Shown piece by piece: positions 1 to 11,669 of a DNA stretch of 38,534 nucleotides. The DNA is from Helochares maculicollis (lineage: Eukaryota > Arthropoda > Insecta > Coleoptera > Hydrophilidae). The notes under the pieces are model-generated. The model did not search any database, was not told the DNA's origin, and saw nothing but the letters and a program-made list of their open reading frames with translations. The position numbers and the translations under genes were made by a program. Numbering within the stretch: position 1 is the first letter of the stretch; each line of letters begins with the position of its first letter. The DNA lies in the NCBI GenBank assembly GCA_033557835.1, contig JAWQRO010000464.1, forward strand, positions 1 through 38,534, in the 5' to 3' direction.

Positions 1-232
1 TTTTTAAAGCGTCATTATCAAAATTTACTGGGCGTCCACTTCGATCGCCATCAGACAAGTCTAAATCACCAGTAGAAAATTTTCTATACCACCGTTGACA
101 CTTATTAACCTTCAATACGTCTCCATATACATCACAAATTTTTGTTGTTGCGACCGTTGCACTAACACCTGATCGAAAATGAAACAGTATGCAATGACGT
201 AAATGTTCTTCAGTTGGTTGATCGTCCGCCAT
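1..232 (-). CDS. Partial mariner-family transposase, N-terminal part (runs off left edge)
   Basis: The minus strand has an ATG at 232 and 77 codons with no stop, continuing past the window edge. The product starts MADDQPTEEHLRHCI. It has the bipartite helix-turn-helix arrangement of mariner transposases, with a CQRWYRKF segment (about residues 45-52) followed by GDLDLSDGDRSGRP (about 55-68), the usual linker before the second DNA-binding helix. In mariners this region binds the terminal inverted repeats; the DD34D catalytic domain would lie left of the window and cannot be judged. It differs clearly from the transposase at 475-1501, so it is another subfamily. About 170-200 bases of 5' leader should precede the ATG, which would put the element end near 400-430. 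The frame is clean over the visible part, unlike the other two mariners here, so this copy may be younger. The family assignment is by motif recognition only. Confidence 0.8.
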   Translation of the reverse strand, partial: MADDQPTEEHLRHCILFHFRSGVSATVATTKICDVYGDVLKVNKCQRWYRKFSTGDLDLSDGDRSGRPVNFDNDALK

Positions 233-474
233 TTTACACCAGGGTAATAAAAACTTTTAAATTAACTTTAGTCTCTAAATTCAAGGTCACAGATTTTATA
301 TTGCGCAATACAACACGTCTGTACGCGTTCACGCTCTGTGCTATACTGAAGCAAATATCACTTAGTAAAAATAATTGATTACTTATGGGTACCCCTTATA
401 TAAGGAGCAAAATAAGTTGAGGCCGTTTTTAATAAAAAATTGAATATTTTTTGTAACAGAACGGTAGTTTAGGT
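233..474. other. Junction of two mariner elements: 5' leader of one, 3' end of the other
   Basis: No gene is seen. From 233 to about 400 the sequence should be the leader of the transposase that starts at 232 on the minus strand. From about 402 to 474 it should be the 3' untranslated end of the second mariner, whose family-typical stop is at 475-477. Terminal inverted repeats could not be paired with confidence for either element, so the exact boundary is unknown. Confidence 0.45.
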
Positions 475-1501
475 TTATTCAAAGTATTGTCCATCACTAG
501 CAACCACGTTTTCTCATCTCTTAAGCAGCATTCGGATTCCACATCTGAAGAGCTCCTTACCTTTTGAGGCTATCCACGTATCAACCCAATTTGTGGTATC
601 TTTATATGTTGTGAACGGCTGCTCTGACAGAGCATGTGCCATTGACCGGAACAGATAATAGTCGGAAGGCGCTATGTCTGGTGAATACGGCGGGTGCGGT
701 AACACTTCCCAATCAAGTGTTTTCAAATAGTTTCTCACCGGAACCGCTACATGCGGACGAGCATTATAAGGGAGTAGAATTATTTTGTCGTGTCTAGAAT
801 AGTATTGCGGGCGTTTTTGCTTTAGAGCACGACTCAATCTCATCAATTGTGTTCGGTAGAGAGTTTCAGTGATTGTTTCGCTCGGATTAACCAACTCGTA
901 ATACACCACACCCAGCTGATCCCACCATATACACAGCATGAGTTTTTTCGTGAATATTCGGTTTTGCTGTGGATGTTGACGCGTGGCCATGTTTTCCCCA
1001 CGATTTTCTTCTTTTTGGGTTGTCGTAATGTATCCATTTCCCATCCCTGGTGACGATTCGATGTAAAAAAACCTTTTTTTATGCTTGGCATTTCACTCAT
1101 GCACAATCGGCGTTCAATATCTCTTGGCTTCAATTCGTATGGAACCCAATTTCCTTGTTTTTGAATCATTCCTAATGATTTTAAGCGATGTGAAACTAGT
1201 TGCTGAGTGACTCTAATGTAAGAGCAAGTTCTTTTTGTGTTTGAAACGAATCTTCCTCCAATAATTCTTTCAATTCTGCATCTTCGTAAATTTTAGACCT
1301 TCCACTGCGGTCTTTGTCTTCTACATCAAAATCACCGTTTTTAAACTTTTGAAAACACTAACGATACGTTCTCTCACTCAAAGCAGCTTCATTATATGCT
1401 TCTACGAGCAATCGATGCACCTCAGCTGCAGATTTTTTTAAATTAAAGATATAAATTAAAAGTTCCCGCAAATGACGTTTATTTGGTTCAAATTTGGACA
1501 T
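475..1501 (-). pseudogene. Dead mariner transposase (cecropia/Hsmar1-like), DD34D with lost catalytic Asp
   Basis: Reading the minus strand from an ATG at 1501 in pieces gives an almost full-length mariner transposase, about 342 codons against about 345 for the family. It starts MSKFEPNKRHLREL and has an SERTYR / FQKF / GDFDVEDKDRSGR helix-turn-helix region, GNWVPYELKPRDIERR in the linker, a first catalytic Asp in HRIVTRDGKWIHYD, and HPPYSPDIAPSDYYLF around the third. The second catalytic position, normally the Asp of HDNARPH, reads PYNARPH (Tyr codon at 766-768), with the right 34-residue spacing to the third Asp. Other lesions are a TAG at 1358-1360 in the helix-turn-helix, frameshifts near 1200-1215 and around 950-1080, and a premature TGA at 514-516 just before the family's VVASDGQYFE tail. 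The natural stop is at 475-477. The copy cannot encode an active enzyme. Confidence 0.9.
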
Positions 1502-2088
1502 TTTCAGCTCAAGAAAATTATATTTTAGTAGCACGGAGTCACTAATATAGTAAGGTTATGTTATTTTAGAACAAACAGACTAATTTTTAAGCCGGTTATC
1601 ATCAGCAAATTCTAACGAAAGCCGCGCCCTGCGACACTTTCCTTAAAACGGCGGAAACTTATTTACACTCCCAATATTTACAATTAACTCAATCTATATA
1701 ATTGTACCTCTGCTTGCTTAGTGCGGTTGAGGGATTGTACGTTCCAGTATGTAGTCTCTTTATTTTTTCCTCTGTTTTTACTTTTTTTGCGATTTGGCAG
1801 CGATGTCTTCTATTTGGTATCTTTGGCCTTAATACCCCCAGAGTGGATATTTTTGTTTTTTTTTCATGAACGACTTATTAAGGCGAAACAATGTTTTTAT
1901 CTAGTTATAAGTGAGGGAACCAGAACGGTAGCTTAGCTGCCCTACCTTTCATCACAACCAGAAGTTGTCATACCTTAGAATTAAAGATATTCTATTAGAA
2001 TTGATAACTTTTCTTTTATAAATGAATTATAAATTATAGACATGTCATTAATAAACTGATTATTACTATTGTGAGTAGTATTTGTAGA

Positions 2089-2118
2089 TACTTTCATGCA
2101 GTACATAGATTTATACGG
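2089..2118 (+). repeat. Short dispersed repeat, copy 1
   Basis: This segment matches 26863-26892 at 27 of 30 bases by eye, sharing the cores GCAGTACATA and ATTTATACGG. Similarity may continue weakly on both sides, with a run of purine and T-rich bases ending in GATTTTTA about 25 bases downstream in both copies. It is probably the remnant of an unidentified repeat family. Confidence 0.45.
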
Positions 2119-2924
2119 TTGAGTGGAGACACTCCAGATTTTTATTTGTCATATGTTGCACTTGAAAATATAAATAATGCTTCATGATTTCAAAAGTAAC
2201 GTTTCCAAAGCCAGAAAACTGTTTAACGTTACCCATGAATACATAAAAGTGTGGTCAGTGAACTCCCCATTCGCATTTACGCCCATATTCTCCCTAAATT
2301 CGCCAGCAAGGCAAACATTTGATCGTCGCGTCTTGAAGGAATTGCATTGTTTTCTACTGGAGTAAGACAATACCCAGCGTATCATGTTGCCATCTTATAT
2401 TTGGTTAGATTTTAGATTTAAGGTGAGAAAACGGATGCTTCTTGGGAAATTGAAACCTGCATGTCTCCATTCAAAAACGCATTTGCCGGAATTGTGTTTA
2501 CATTTATTTCAAATTTAAACTTGAGACGACTTCGTATTGTTTTGATAGTTCCATACACTCTCTATTCCGCTACATCCAGGTTGCCGTGCGCTATTTCATC
2601 CCGGATTATCCTAAGGGATTTCCGAAAGGGGGGCGGGTTAGAAGGGAGGCGTGCACTTTGGTTACAATTTAATCTTGGAATACGGTGTCCTGGGTACAAG
2701 TTTCGTGCATACGGAGCCTTGGGTTTTCCAAATGGAAATTGACGCGAAAATCATTGGTGGCTCTCGAACTATTTCTGTTTGCGGCTGGCGAGCAGACGGT
2801 TTTTCTCGGAGTCCGTTTATCCATCAAATAAAAATTCATTTATTGTTGGAGAGTGGCCGGGAAGAGAAATTCAGATTTTGAGAAAGGCGCTCAGGAACAC
2901 GCATATTAAGTGTTCGGTAATTGC

Positions 2925-2995
2925 ATAAGTTGGATCCAGCGGAGCCTTCCAGAGCGTCGGGCCGAGGCGGCGGGCGTCGCGACGCGCGCTAAACT
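2925..2995. other. CpG-rich patch
   Basis: A short GC-rich stretch with many CpG dinucleotides (GGCGGGCGTCGCGACGCGCG near 2967-2986) sits in AT-rich DNA. It has no supported reading frame. It could be a conserved regulatory element within the intron or chance; the sequence alone does not decide. Confidence 0.3.
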
Positions 2996-5900
2996 CGTTC
3001 CTTTTTATTAAGTTCCCAGTACCATTGTTAAAACTTGGGCTCAAGTTTTCATGGGGGTTTTTATGCATAGAATATATTTAAAGTCGAGGAAAAATTACAG
3101 ACTTCCACCCTTAGTTTAAAGGATAACAAGAAAAGTTTACGCGTCGGAAAACAATGTTTTTAAGTCGATGCTTCTTCCAGGTGATCGCTTAATAGTTTTG
3201 AGTTGCGAACTCCTACGGGCGATAATAAAAAAGGCAGCTTGTTACTGACTAATTAACATGGGATTTATAAAGCGAGTTAAAAGTGTTAGGGGGCAGGAAA
3301 TTCAGATTTTAAGATAATGATTTGATTCCTTTTTAAGCGCTAGAATTCCGGGGGCCGCTGTTTTAGACAGTTCATCAGTCATTGTCTCCTTAGCCCGCGT
3401 TCTTATTGTCTCCGCGGATGACTTCCTTCCTTGTCGTCCTGCCAAATGATGTGATTAAAAGCGTTATTAATTACATCCTTTGTATGTAAGGTCGAAAGAA
3501 AATTTTCAAATTGGCGCAGTTTTTTTGTGGTTTATACACCAAGAGCTTGACGGTGTAGTTTGAGTGGCTTCACGATATTTGATTGCCAGCTAGTGCTACA
3601 GTTTCACTTTCACGAATTTCAGATTTTTAGAGATTTTTTTGGTTACGATATTGTTAACAAATCGAACTGTATCTACAATAACGATGCTTCTTTGAGCTCT
3701 TTTTGTCTTTATTATTTCCATTGAGAAGGCATTTGACTATTATGTTAGTTGGCGACTCACTTCTTCATTTTAATGATCATACCCTTATTTCAGGGACTAC
3801 CAATTTAGTTATAGCAGTTAGAGTGAAATAAAGAACGTAAAAAAAGTCGATGTTGGAGTTAAGTGTACGACCCCTGCAGTGGCGCTATTAAGGAAGCTTG
3901 ACCAATATCTCTAACATACAGAAGATGTAAGTAAGCGATAAAATTTTTATCTAAAGCTTTTACTGCTAATTGTGACGGTTTTATTTCTAAAATATATGCA
4001 CTGGTCATCGATGACCTAGCAAGTACTTGGAAAAACAATAAAACTTCTCTTTTATGCGATCGTTTTAAGGAAATTGAAAAATTTTAGTAGAGCGTTCTAA
4101 ACAACCTTTATACATTAGTCAATAATTAGAATTTCTTAATAAAATTATGGTCTCCATGCCTCTACCGGGTTTTCAGTAGCCGAGATGAACTTTTGGTTGT
4201 TTCGGCGAGACATGTCCAATGTTTAAATGTATTAGAAAGTGTGTCAAGGAAGAATGTTTCCTATATTTACGGATTCCGATAGTTCATTAGTTGATTAACC
4301 GGCTCAGAAATCTGTCTTCATTCACAACATAGAATTGCCGTACAAGGTATGTCTTGTACGTCTATATGTCAGAAAAAGTAGTAGACCCCACTAAATATTA
4401 ACAGATGCAAAATAGCAACTTGAACAGTAACTTAGAACTGTTAGTTTTTAATTTTGAAAATTTACTGCAATGAAGAAAGTATAGATGCTTTGCTTCCATA
4501 CTGAGTTTTGCTCTTTTTGTGATTACAAGTACTTTTTAGCCTAACAGAAAGCCTAGAGTTAGGTCTTGTGTGCATAGTTTGGGTGTTTTTGTAAAAATTA
4601 TGCCAACCCGAAGGTTTGTCGTTAAGCATAAAAAGGCATAAAAATGCAAAATGTAATTTTTAAATGCCGTTTATACAGAATATATTTGGTCAGCCATCAC
4701 TAGGCTTGTATCATTTTGCTAAGAATGTGTAATTGCATTTTATCTAAATTACAGCATTTTTTCAAAAATCTAACTGACATTCTTTAGTCAAAAACGCTCA
4801 AATTAAATAAACGATTAGGTTAAAGTACATCTTGGTGAAATATCAGATCTTTGAATCTGATAGTTTGATCTTTGGTGCAAGAGAATATCACAAGCCGGCT
4901 TTGACCGGACCTATAAGTTATATATCACCCGTATAAATACACATTTTTTGATTGATTTATTCACAGTTTACAGTAATAGCAAAGATTTTAATTTATTTCT
5001 ACTCACTATACTTTTTGCAAGCTATGGCATAATCCTGACAGTATTCGAAAATCATTACATTAACTAAAGCAACCAAATATGACCCCGATTGATTCATAAA
5101 ACCACTCAAATCATGAATATCAAACGGCTAAATTTTCCATAGTTTCCATATCAGTTTAAGCGTTTGATAATCTGAGGACAAAATCATAAATATGGAAGTA
5201 TATTACGTACACGGTACATTTAGTATACATTTTGATTTTCTTCATATTGTAATGTTGTCTTGCTGTCCTATTTGCTTTTATTTGCATTCAAACTTTTGCT
5301 TAAATTGTCTTCTTTGCTCTTCAAATTCTCTCCTTCTCCATTATCTTCTTTAGGTATTGACACAGCCTCATTTAGCTAATCAAGGCTAATCAAGCTAGGA
5401 TTATTGTTGAAACTAGTGAAGCACAAAGGCTTTATCTAGATAGCTCCATACCAACGCCAGGTAATGACGAGTTAAAGTTAAACTATTGCGGTTGAATACT
5501 TTTATGTAAAAGGAGGACTTCATATCGACTCAGAATGTTAGATTTTTTAGCATATTTAAAAAGCAGTTGCAACATAGGAATCGGTAGCATACAATGAAGA
5601 GTAGTAGATGGATAATGGTAATGGGATAGCCGTTTTCAATAATTGTGATTCTAAGGACTTATACTTCGTTAATCCGGCTATTGTACCCAAGGAATAAATG
5701 TTTGAGATCTCCAACTTAACCACAGGAGCGGCGTAAATTTTGAGCTAGATCCTTGATATAGCAGAGTTTGGGAGAAAGAACATGATTTGAACTGATTCTT
5801 GATGTGAATGATATAAATTCTTTGGCTAAATCTTTTCTGGCATTAAACCATCAGATGAACTTTGAGATGGGGAGACCCGAAAATGGCTTCTTTATCATTG

Positions 5901-6277
5901 GTCGACTTCCATGTGTTTATACCGTACTCTTTTATGTCAGGAGTTTTGCGTAGTGTTTTTGATTTCAGCCTTCTTATTTTCAGGAATGTTATTATAAGAA
6001 GGACTCCATAAAAAACTATCGAAGTGTTATTTTCAACCAGCTCGAATAAGGTCACAATTTGTAGTGCATTAAAAAATGTGCTTTTGCTCAGGTAATCAAA
6101 TAGAAGAATGGTACCCATTTAAGTGGATATAGACTGAATGAGCGGATCTACCCTGATCCAATTTAACAAAACCGTTTGTATATAAACTCGGAACTTTAAA
6201 AGCCAAGCATATAGTTTCTAAGCCAGCGCTCTTAGTACTAAAATGTTTCTCAGAAACCAAGATTAAAGTTTTGGATT

Positions 6278-7800
6278 GAGAGCGACGCTCGAATCGGTTG
6301 TGCCTAAAGTTTAATGATACAGGATGCCTACTTACCCATTTAATTTTTTGTATACTTTAATTTTCATTTGACGTTCTAATTTTGATCTGCATTCTGATTT
6401 TTCCGCGTCTGAAATGTTTACTCGTATCCTCAGTTTATAGGTCCTAATTTTTGGTCTCCAATTTTTATATGCCATCTTATTGTCATGCTATTCTTTTTCT
6501 TCTGGTTCTCTCGTTTTCAGGTATAATTGTATTCAGTGAGAGTAAAATGTTTTAGTAGATGCTCTTAGCAACGGAATGAGTTTTGATGTTAGCAATTTAG
6601 ATAGACGCTTCTAATTGAGTGCGAAGCTCGAATCGGCTGCACCGAAGGTACAGTTTATTAATTTATGGATTTTTTTCTATGCCAATTTGTAGTCATTTTT
6701 CTTCTGGTTCTTCCGCTTTCAGATCGAAGTGTATTCCGTGAGAGTAAAATGTCTTAGTAGACTCTCTTAATAACGGAATAGTTTTTGATGTTAGAAGCTC
6801 AGAGAGACGCTCTTAATTGGAAGCGAAGCTCGAATCAGCTGCGCCGAAGACACAGTTTATTTTTGGATTTGTTTTCTATGCCAATTTTAGTCATGTTCTT
6901 TTTTGTCTTCTGGTTCTCCCGTTTTCAAATCGAAGTGTATTCTTTGAAAGTAAAATGTCTTAGTTGCCGCTCTTAATAACGGAATGGTTTTTGATGTAAG
7001 CAGCTTAGATAGACGCTTTTAAATGAGAGCGAAGCTCGAGTCGGCTGCGCCGAAGGCACATTTTGTTTATTAATGGATTGTTTTTCTATGCCAATTTGTA
7101 GTCATGCTCTTCTTTTTCTTTTGGTTTTCCCGTTTTAAAATCAAAATTTAGTCCATGATAGTAAAATATCTTCGTAGACTCTCTTAATAACGGAATGGTT
7201 TTTGATGTTAGAAGGTTATATAGACGCTTTGATTGAGAGCGAAGCTCGAATCGGCTGCGCCGAAGGCACACTTTGTTTATTAATAGATTGTTTTTCTATG
7301 CCAATTTGTTGTCATGTTTTTTTTTCTTACGGTTCTCCCGTTTTCAGATCGAAGTGAATTCCGTAAGAGTAAAATGTCTTAGTAGACGCTTTTAGTACCG
7401 GAACGATTTTGATATTAGAAGCTGCGATAGACGCTTTTAATTAGAGCGAGGCTCGAATCGGCTGCGGCAATGGCACAGTTTCTTTATTCATGGATTGTTT
7501 TTCTATGCAAATTTTTAATCATGTTCTTTTTTGTTTTCTGGTTCTTTCTTTGTATTCACATTTCTCTTCATATTCACATTTCATTTAATTTTCCAATTTT
7601 TCTTTACGTTTACTTTTTTCATGTTCACGTTTATGTTCTTATGTTTCTTTAAAACCATCATAGTTTTATATATTCTGACTACGTAAAAGTAAACGTATGA
7701 GTCTAAGTTAATGCTTTTAATGGTGAAATACTATTAAATATTATAAAATGTTAGGTTGGCGTTCAACTGAGAGCGAAGCTCGAACCAGCTGCGCCGAAAG
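6278..7800 (+). repeat. Satellite-like tandem array, ~205-base period, with conserved GCGAAGC hairpin box
   Basis: Seven copies of a GC-rich box (GAGAGCGAAGCTCGAATC, then GGCTGCGCCGAAGGCAC) begin at about 6278, 6617, 6819, 7025, 7235, 7442 and 7769. The spacings are 339, 202, 206, 210, 207 and 327. Between boxes the monomer is AT-rich and carries further shared segments: TATGCCAATTTGTAGTCATG, a TTCTGGTTCTCCCGTTTTCA box, and TAGACGCTCTTAATAACGG. The AGACGCT(C/T)TTAA phrase occurs twice per monomer, once just before the box, which suggests an internal duplication. The outer copies are more diverged and more widely spaced than the four central ones, as expected for an array homogenised in its centre. 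Each box contains GAGC-3 bases-GCTC, a short hairpin. The family is not recognised. Confidence 0.85.
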
Positions 7801-8000
7801 GATAGCTTAGATTTTTATGGACGTTAAAAGTTTGCTGTCTTACACCTCTAATAATTTCAAATGTTTTTTTATGCTCACATTTCTCTATATATTTACTTTT
7901 TTTATGCTTACATTTTTTTGTAATTTTTCACACTTCTCTTCCTATTCACAGTTTTCATGAAATTCACAAGATTTCATACTCAAGTTTTCTACATGTTCAT
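7530..8000 (+). repeat. T-rich low-complexity region with recurring TTCACATTT-like words
   Basis: Long pyrimidine-rich stretches with irregular repetition of TTCACATTT, TTCATGTTCA and TTTACTTTTTT flank the last box of the 205-base array. The apparent membrane-protein frame at 7470-7652 is a by-product of the T-rich composition. Confidence 0.55.
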
Positions 8001-11000
8001 ATTTGTTTTGCAAATTCTGATTATTTTCATTGTAAAAATCTAATATTTTTGCACGTAAACGTCTAAATTGACGCTCTTAATCATGGGTCATTACTATAGT
8101 ACCGAATTTACCAAAGTATTGATGAATCATAGTCATTTCTATTTTCTAACTTTCATACTCTGTCAGGTTTAAAACATACCCCGTTTTACAGGTGCAAGTA
8201 ATGAAAAACATCAGATTTATTGCGTTTAGATGGTATAAATTGTTTAAACGATAAATGACCTTTGAATAATAATAGACTTTCGTCGATAAATGAATTTCAA
8301 AATAATTTGAAAAGGGTAGAAATATTGTTTTAAAATAAATCGAGGTCTACTATTCAATTCATGATTTTTGGTTGTTTGGTACTTCGGGATTACTAAATTA
8401 TAAGCACTGTCTTAAGCTTAAAAATCTATCTCGAGACATAATATATCGAAAAATGTCAGTTTTCATAAATTTGTCTTTCGACCTATATTCCGGACTAGAA
8501 AGTTTTTTTTTCACGACAATAGCAATAAGATAGCTAAAGACAGTATATTTCATCTATATTAGAATTGTACCATCAATTAAATCGCTAATTAACGTTCCAT
8601 TAACGTTTCCTGTTTAAATAATTATGATACTTATTTGTTCTTTTTACAAGAAAATTGACTAACGATTTTGAGCAAAACAATTGAATCTAGTCTAATGGTT
8701 TTGACATATTGTCTACGCCTACTCTGCACCCAGAATCTTTATCATCAAAGTTGTGCAACTCCAAAATTAATGATGCGACCAACAGATGTCCAAAAATGAA
8801 TCTGGTGGTGTCAATTCATTGCTTTTATTTTCTTGCAATTGTGAAATATCCTGCTGTCTAGTGTGTGCTTCTGAACATAAACACAATAAGCGGATAATAG
8901 TTCTTGTTTTTGTCTGATTAAATTCTATTCTTCAGACTAAGGAAATATATTGCCAACGAGCTCAAATTCTACCTCTTCACTGCCTTTTAGGTACAGATGT
9001 CTTCTTTTCTTTTGGAAAACATGTTCAAGGTGTAAAAAAATATGAATAGTCAACCAACTGACTGATATTGAAACAATTACTGATTATTAGTCATTAAGTA
9101 GTCATCAACTTGAGAGGCAAGTCTATCTATCACCGGATTCATAGAAAAGTACCTGTCTGCGGTTGTGAGACATACGTATTAATATAGCACTTTTAAATTT
9201 GTATTGATAAAATTAGTACCCAACTTACTTCAACAATTTCACTTGCAAACTAACTTTACAAGGTATAATTCCGTATTCATTGATGCAAAGCTTCCGGACT
9301 AACAAGACTTTATTGCAATTTTTCGAGTATTCTTTCTTGACTCGACAGTCTTTAAGCTTCTACCCGTTATACAATAATGGTCTATTTGGGCAAAAGGGAC
9401 TACCCTTGAAATTAAAAAAGAGGGTAGAAAGTGTCCGTCCTAATTCATTTAGGACCAATAGAAAAAAGGCAGGCAATCAAGGCAGGCGATCCAGTCGATT
9501 CCCTCAATTGGAGAAGTGACATATTCGAAGATTAAAATTATTAGTCGCCCAGAGGAGGTTTCTTTGTGCAGGATCAATAGATAGGGATTATATACTACTA
9601 CAGAACTAAATTAGTCTTGAGACTTCCTCATAAATTGAAACGTTACAATTTCCTGCGTCGCGTAGTCGCTCCTTTCGTGTCGTATCTTCTTGGCGAATTG
9701 AAAAAGCTCTCTCCTTTCGAGTTAAATAAACTTAGCGGGACCTGTTCTATTATTCCAGGGATGCATTTAACATTTATCTGTACAGTCGTTCGTTTTTAAC
9801 AGGCTGGGGTATCTAGGAATCAAATAAATTATTTCTGCCAAGGCAGCCAATGCAAATTTATTTCAGAATATTTCAACTAGGAAAATTGAATCAAAGCGGG
9901 AACCTATTTAAATGAATTCGACCTCCCATTTCAGGTTAGATTAAAAACTAACAATGTTACAAGAGGGTTCGACCGACCAATCTTCCTTCCTTCCGTCTTC
10001 GTCTTTAGACGCATAAGGCTATTTCAGTATAAAATTGTTTTCATTCCATTACCTTGGATAATAAAGCCCAAGTGCCAAATTTTCTCTAGTAGCTAGGATC
10101 CGTTTCAGATGTTCCGACCTAGGAATTTAGAGAGAACGTCCAACTCGTATTTTCTCAGTTTTATCAAACGAGAATTTTCTTTATGGGCAATTGCAGCTTG
10201 CAAAGCAGCTTTTGTATTAAATCCATCTTTTATTAAATCAAAATCATGAAACATGAGTAAATATTTCAGATTTAATAGTCTACGCCCAGACGTTAGGAGT
10301 TTTAGGGGGGATCGCGAGCTGGAACGCCGACTAGAACGTGCTGGCTGCAAGGAACAACGCCTCCTTGATTAAGGTTAAATATTCAGAGCATATTCTGAGT
10401 TCAGGAAACGCTCTAGGTGAGATAATCCAGTATTATGTTCCCAGCTTCCATCTGGATTCCTGAAAGGATTGCACCTCCTATGTTATAAATAAGAATTCCC
10501 TGGTAAATATTTAAAATCCATTTAGTTTCCTTTGCCTCTTCACCAACAACGCGACGTGTCGGCACGCCATGGACTCACAAGCGCCGCTCGGTTATGTATT
10601 GTTTTTTGAAATGCAGATTTCTTTGTTTTACTTTTTTTTAAAACAGAGGGCCAACCGTCCCGTCGCACATCCACAATGTAAAATGCAAATTTAAAGGATT
10701 CTAACGGATCACTCAATTACAACGACGGTCCAAAGTATTAAATATACATGAAAATAGCGGCGGTCCGAGGGGGTTGGTAGATGACACGGTAACCGCAGTA
10801 GATCCGGAAAACCTTAACATGAACTTTGTCGACCCCACCGGAGTGGGAGGCTGAAGGCTCTCCTCTTTCTCTTCTTGCTTGGTTTTGAAAATGCCCAACG
10901 CCGGGTTTTTTTGTTCCGCTTTCCATGCCGCTAAACGAAAATTATAAATCGTCGGTTTGAACGTTACATGATGAACCTGGTTTCGACCCACTTTTTCATT

Positions 11001-11669
11001 CAGCCCGGTTTATTTCACGGTTGAATATTACTTTTTTATTTCGCGAATATAAATAGAGATTTTAGGCCTTAACTCTCATCTCTCCAATTTTTATGCGCCG
11101 TGTTTTGCCGTTGTCGCACTTGTCACCTTTTAGCCTTGTTGAAAGTCCTGTCGGGCGTAAACATTTTCATGGTGTGAAACTTTGAGTGTTTGAGTACATT
11201 ATTTAAGGGTGTGAAGTTGCGGATGAGTTGCAGAAACTTTATGAGGGCTTCATTACGTGATACAATAGAGAAGTAATTTGAATATACTATTCTCTTCCAC
11301 AAATTCTATTGAATTTCTATCTTGTATTTAAAATGTGTGAGTGCTTATCTGTCTGCTCTATAGATTCGCATTACAATAAATAAGTTTTTGTTGCAGTCTC
11401 AATTCATACGCACACCAACAGCATAACGCGATTTCAGAAAAAGGACGATCACATCGTCTGCAAAGTATTTTAAGTTTAATTGAATGATCATTTCGAAAAT
11501 GTAGCAATATGCTTTCGAAAATAAAAATTATGAACGGGAATGTTATATAAATGTGGATATTTTGAATAAAAACCTTTGCACTTAAGCGTTAAAGTTATGA
11601 AGCATACTTGATAGGTAGAAATAATATGCTTCGAAAAAAAGATATCAAAAGATCGTCAAGTCTTTCTAT
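8001..11669. other. Non-coding DNA, probably intronic or intergenic
   Basis: No gene, RNA or transposon is recognised. The segment 9280-11000 is less AT-rich than its surroundings and has short frames on both strands (for example near 10105-10350 and 10713-10991, minus). None has a family motif, a good splice context or a codon pattern that convinces. It contains GC-rich patches near 10545-10600 and 10755-10870, which could be conserved regulatory DNA. Confidence 0.45.

Larger units (their letters stand above)
1502..6277. other. Non-coding DNA, probably intronic or intergenic
   Basis: The first ~100 bases should be the 5' end of the 475-1501 mariner, with no clear inverted repeat. The rest shows short random open frames only, with no domain, no splice-flanked exon and no RNA gene that I can recognise. 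Composition is AT-rich, except for a GC- and CpG-rich patch near 2930-2995 and a purine-rich G run near 2620-2650. A 30-base motif at 2089-2118 recurs near 26.87 kb. Confidence 0.5.

Noticed and set aside
1914..1937. CAGAACGGTAGCTTAG resembles CAGAACGGTAGTTTAG near 457 in the mariner 3' end.
   Set aside because: Only about 15-16 bases match, with no extension on either side. It is too short to claim a third mariner fragment.
7470..7652. Strongly hydrophobic 60-codon plus-strand frame.
   Set aside because: The hydrophobicity follows from T-rich low-complexity DNA (TTT and TTC codons); the frame overlaps the satellite edge.
10105..10991. Minus-strand frames of 81 and 92 codons.
   Set aside because: No recognisable domain, no good acceptor/donor pair and no codon pattern. 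A real exon cannot be fully excluded.
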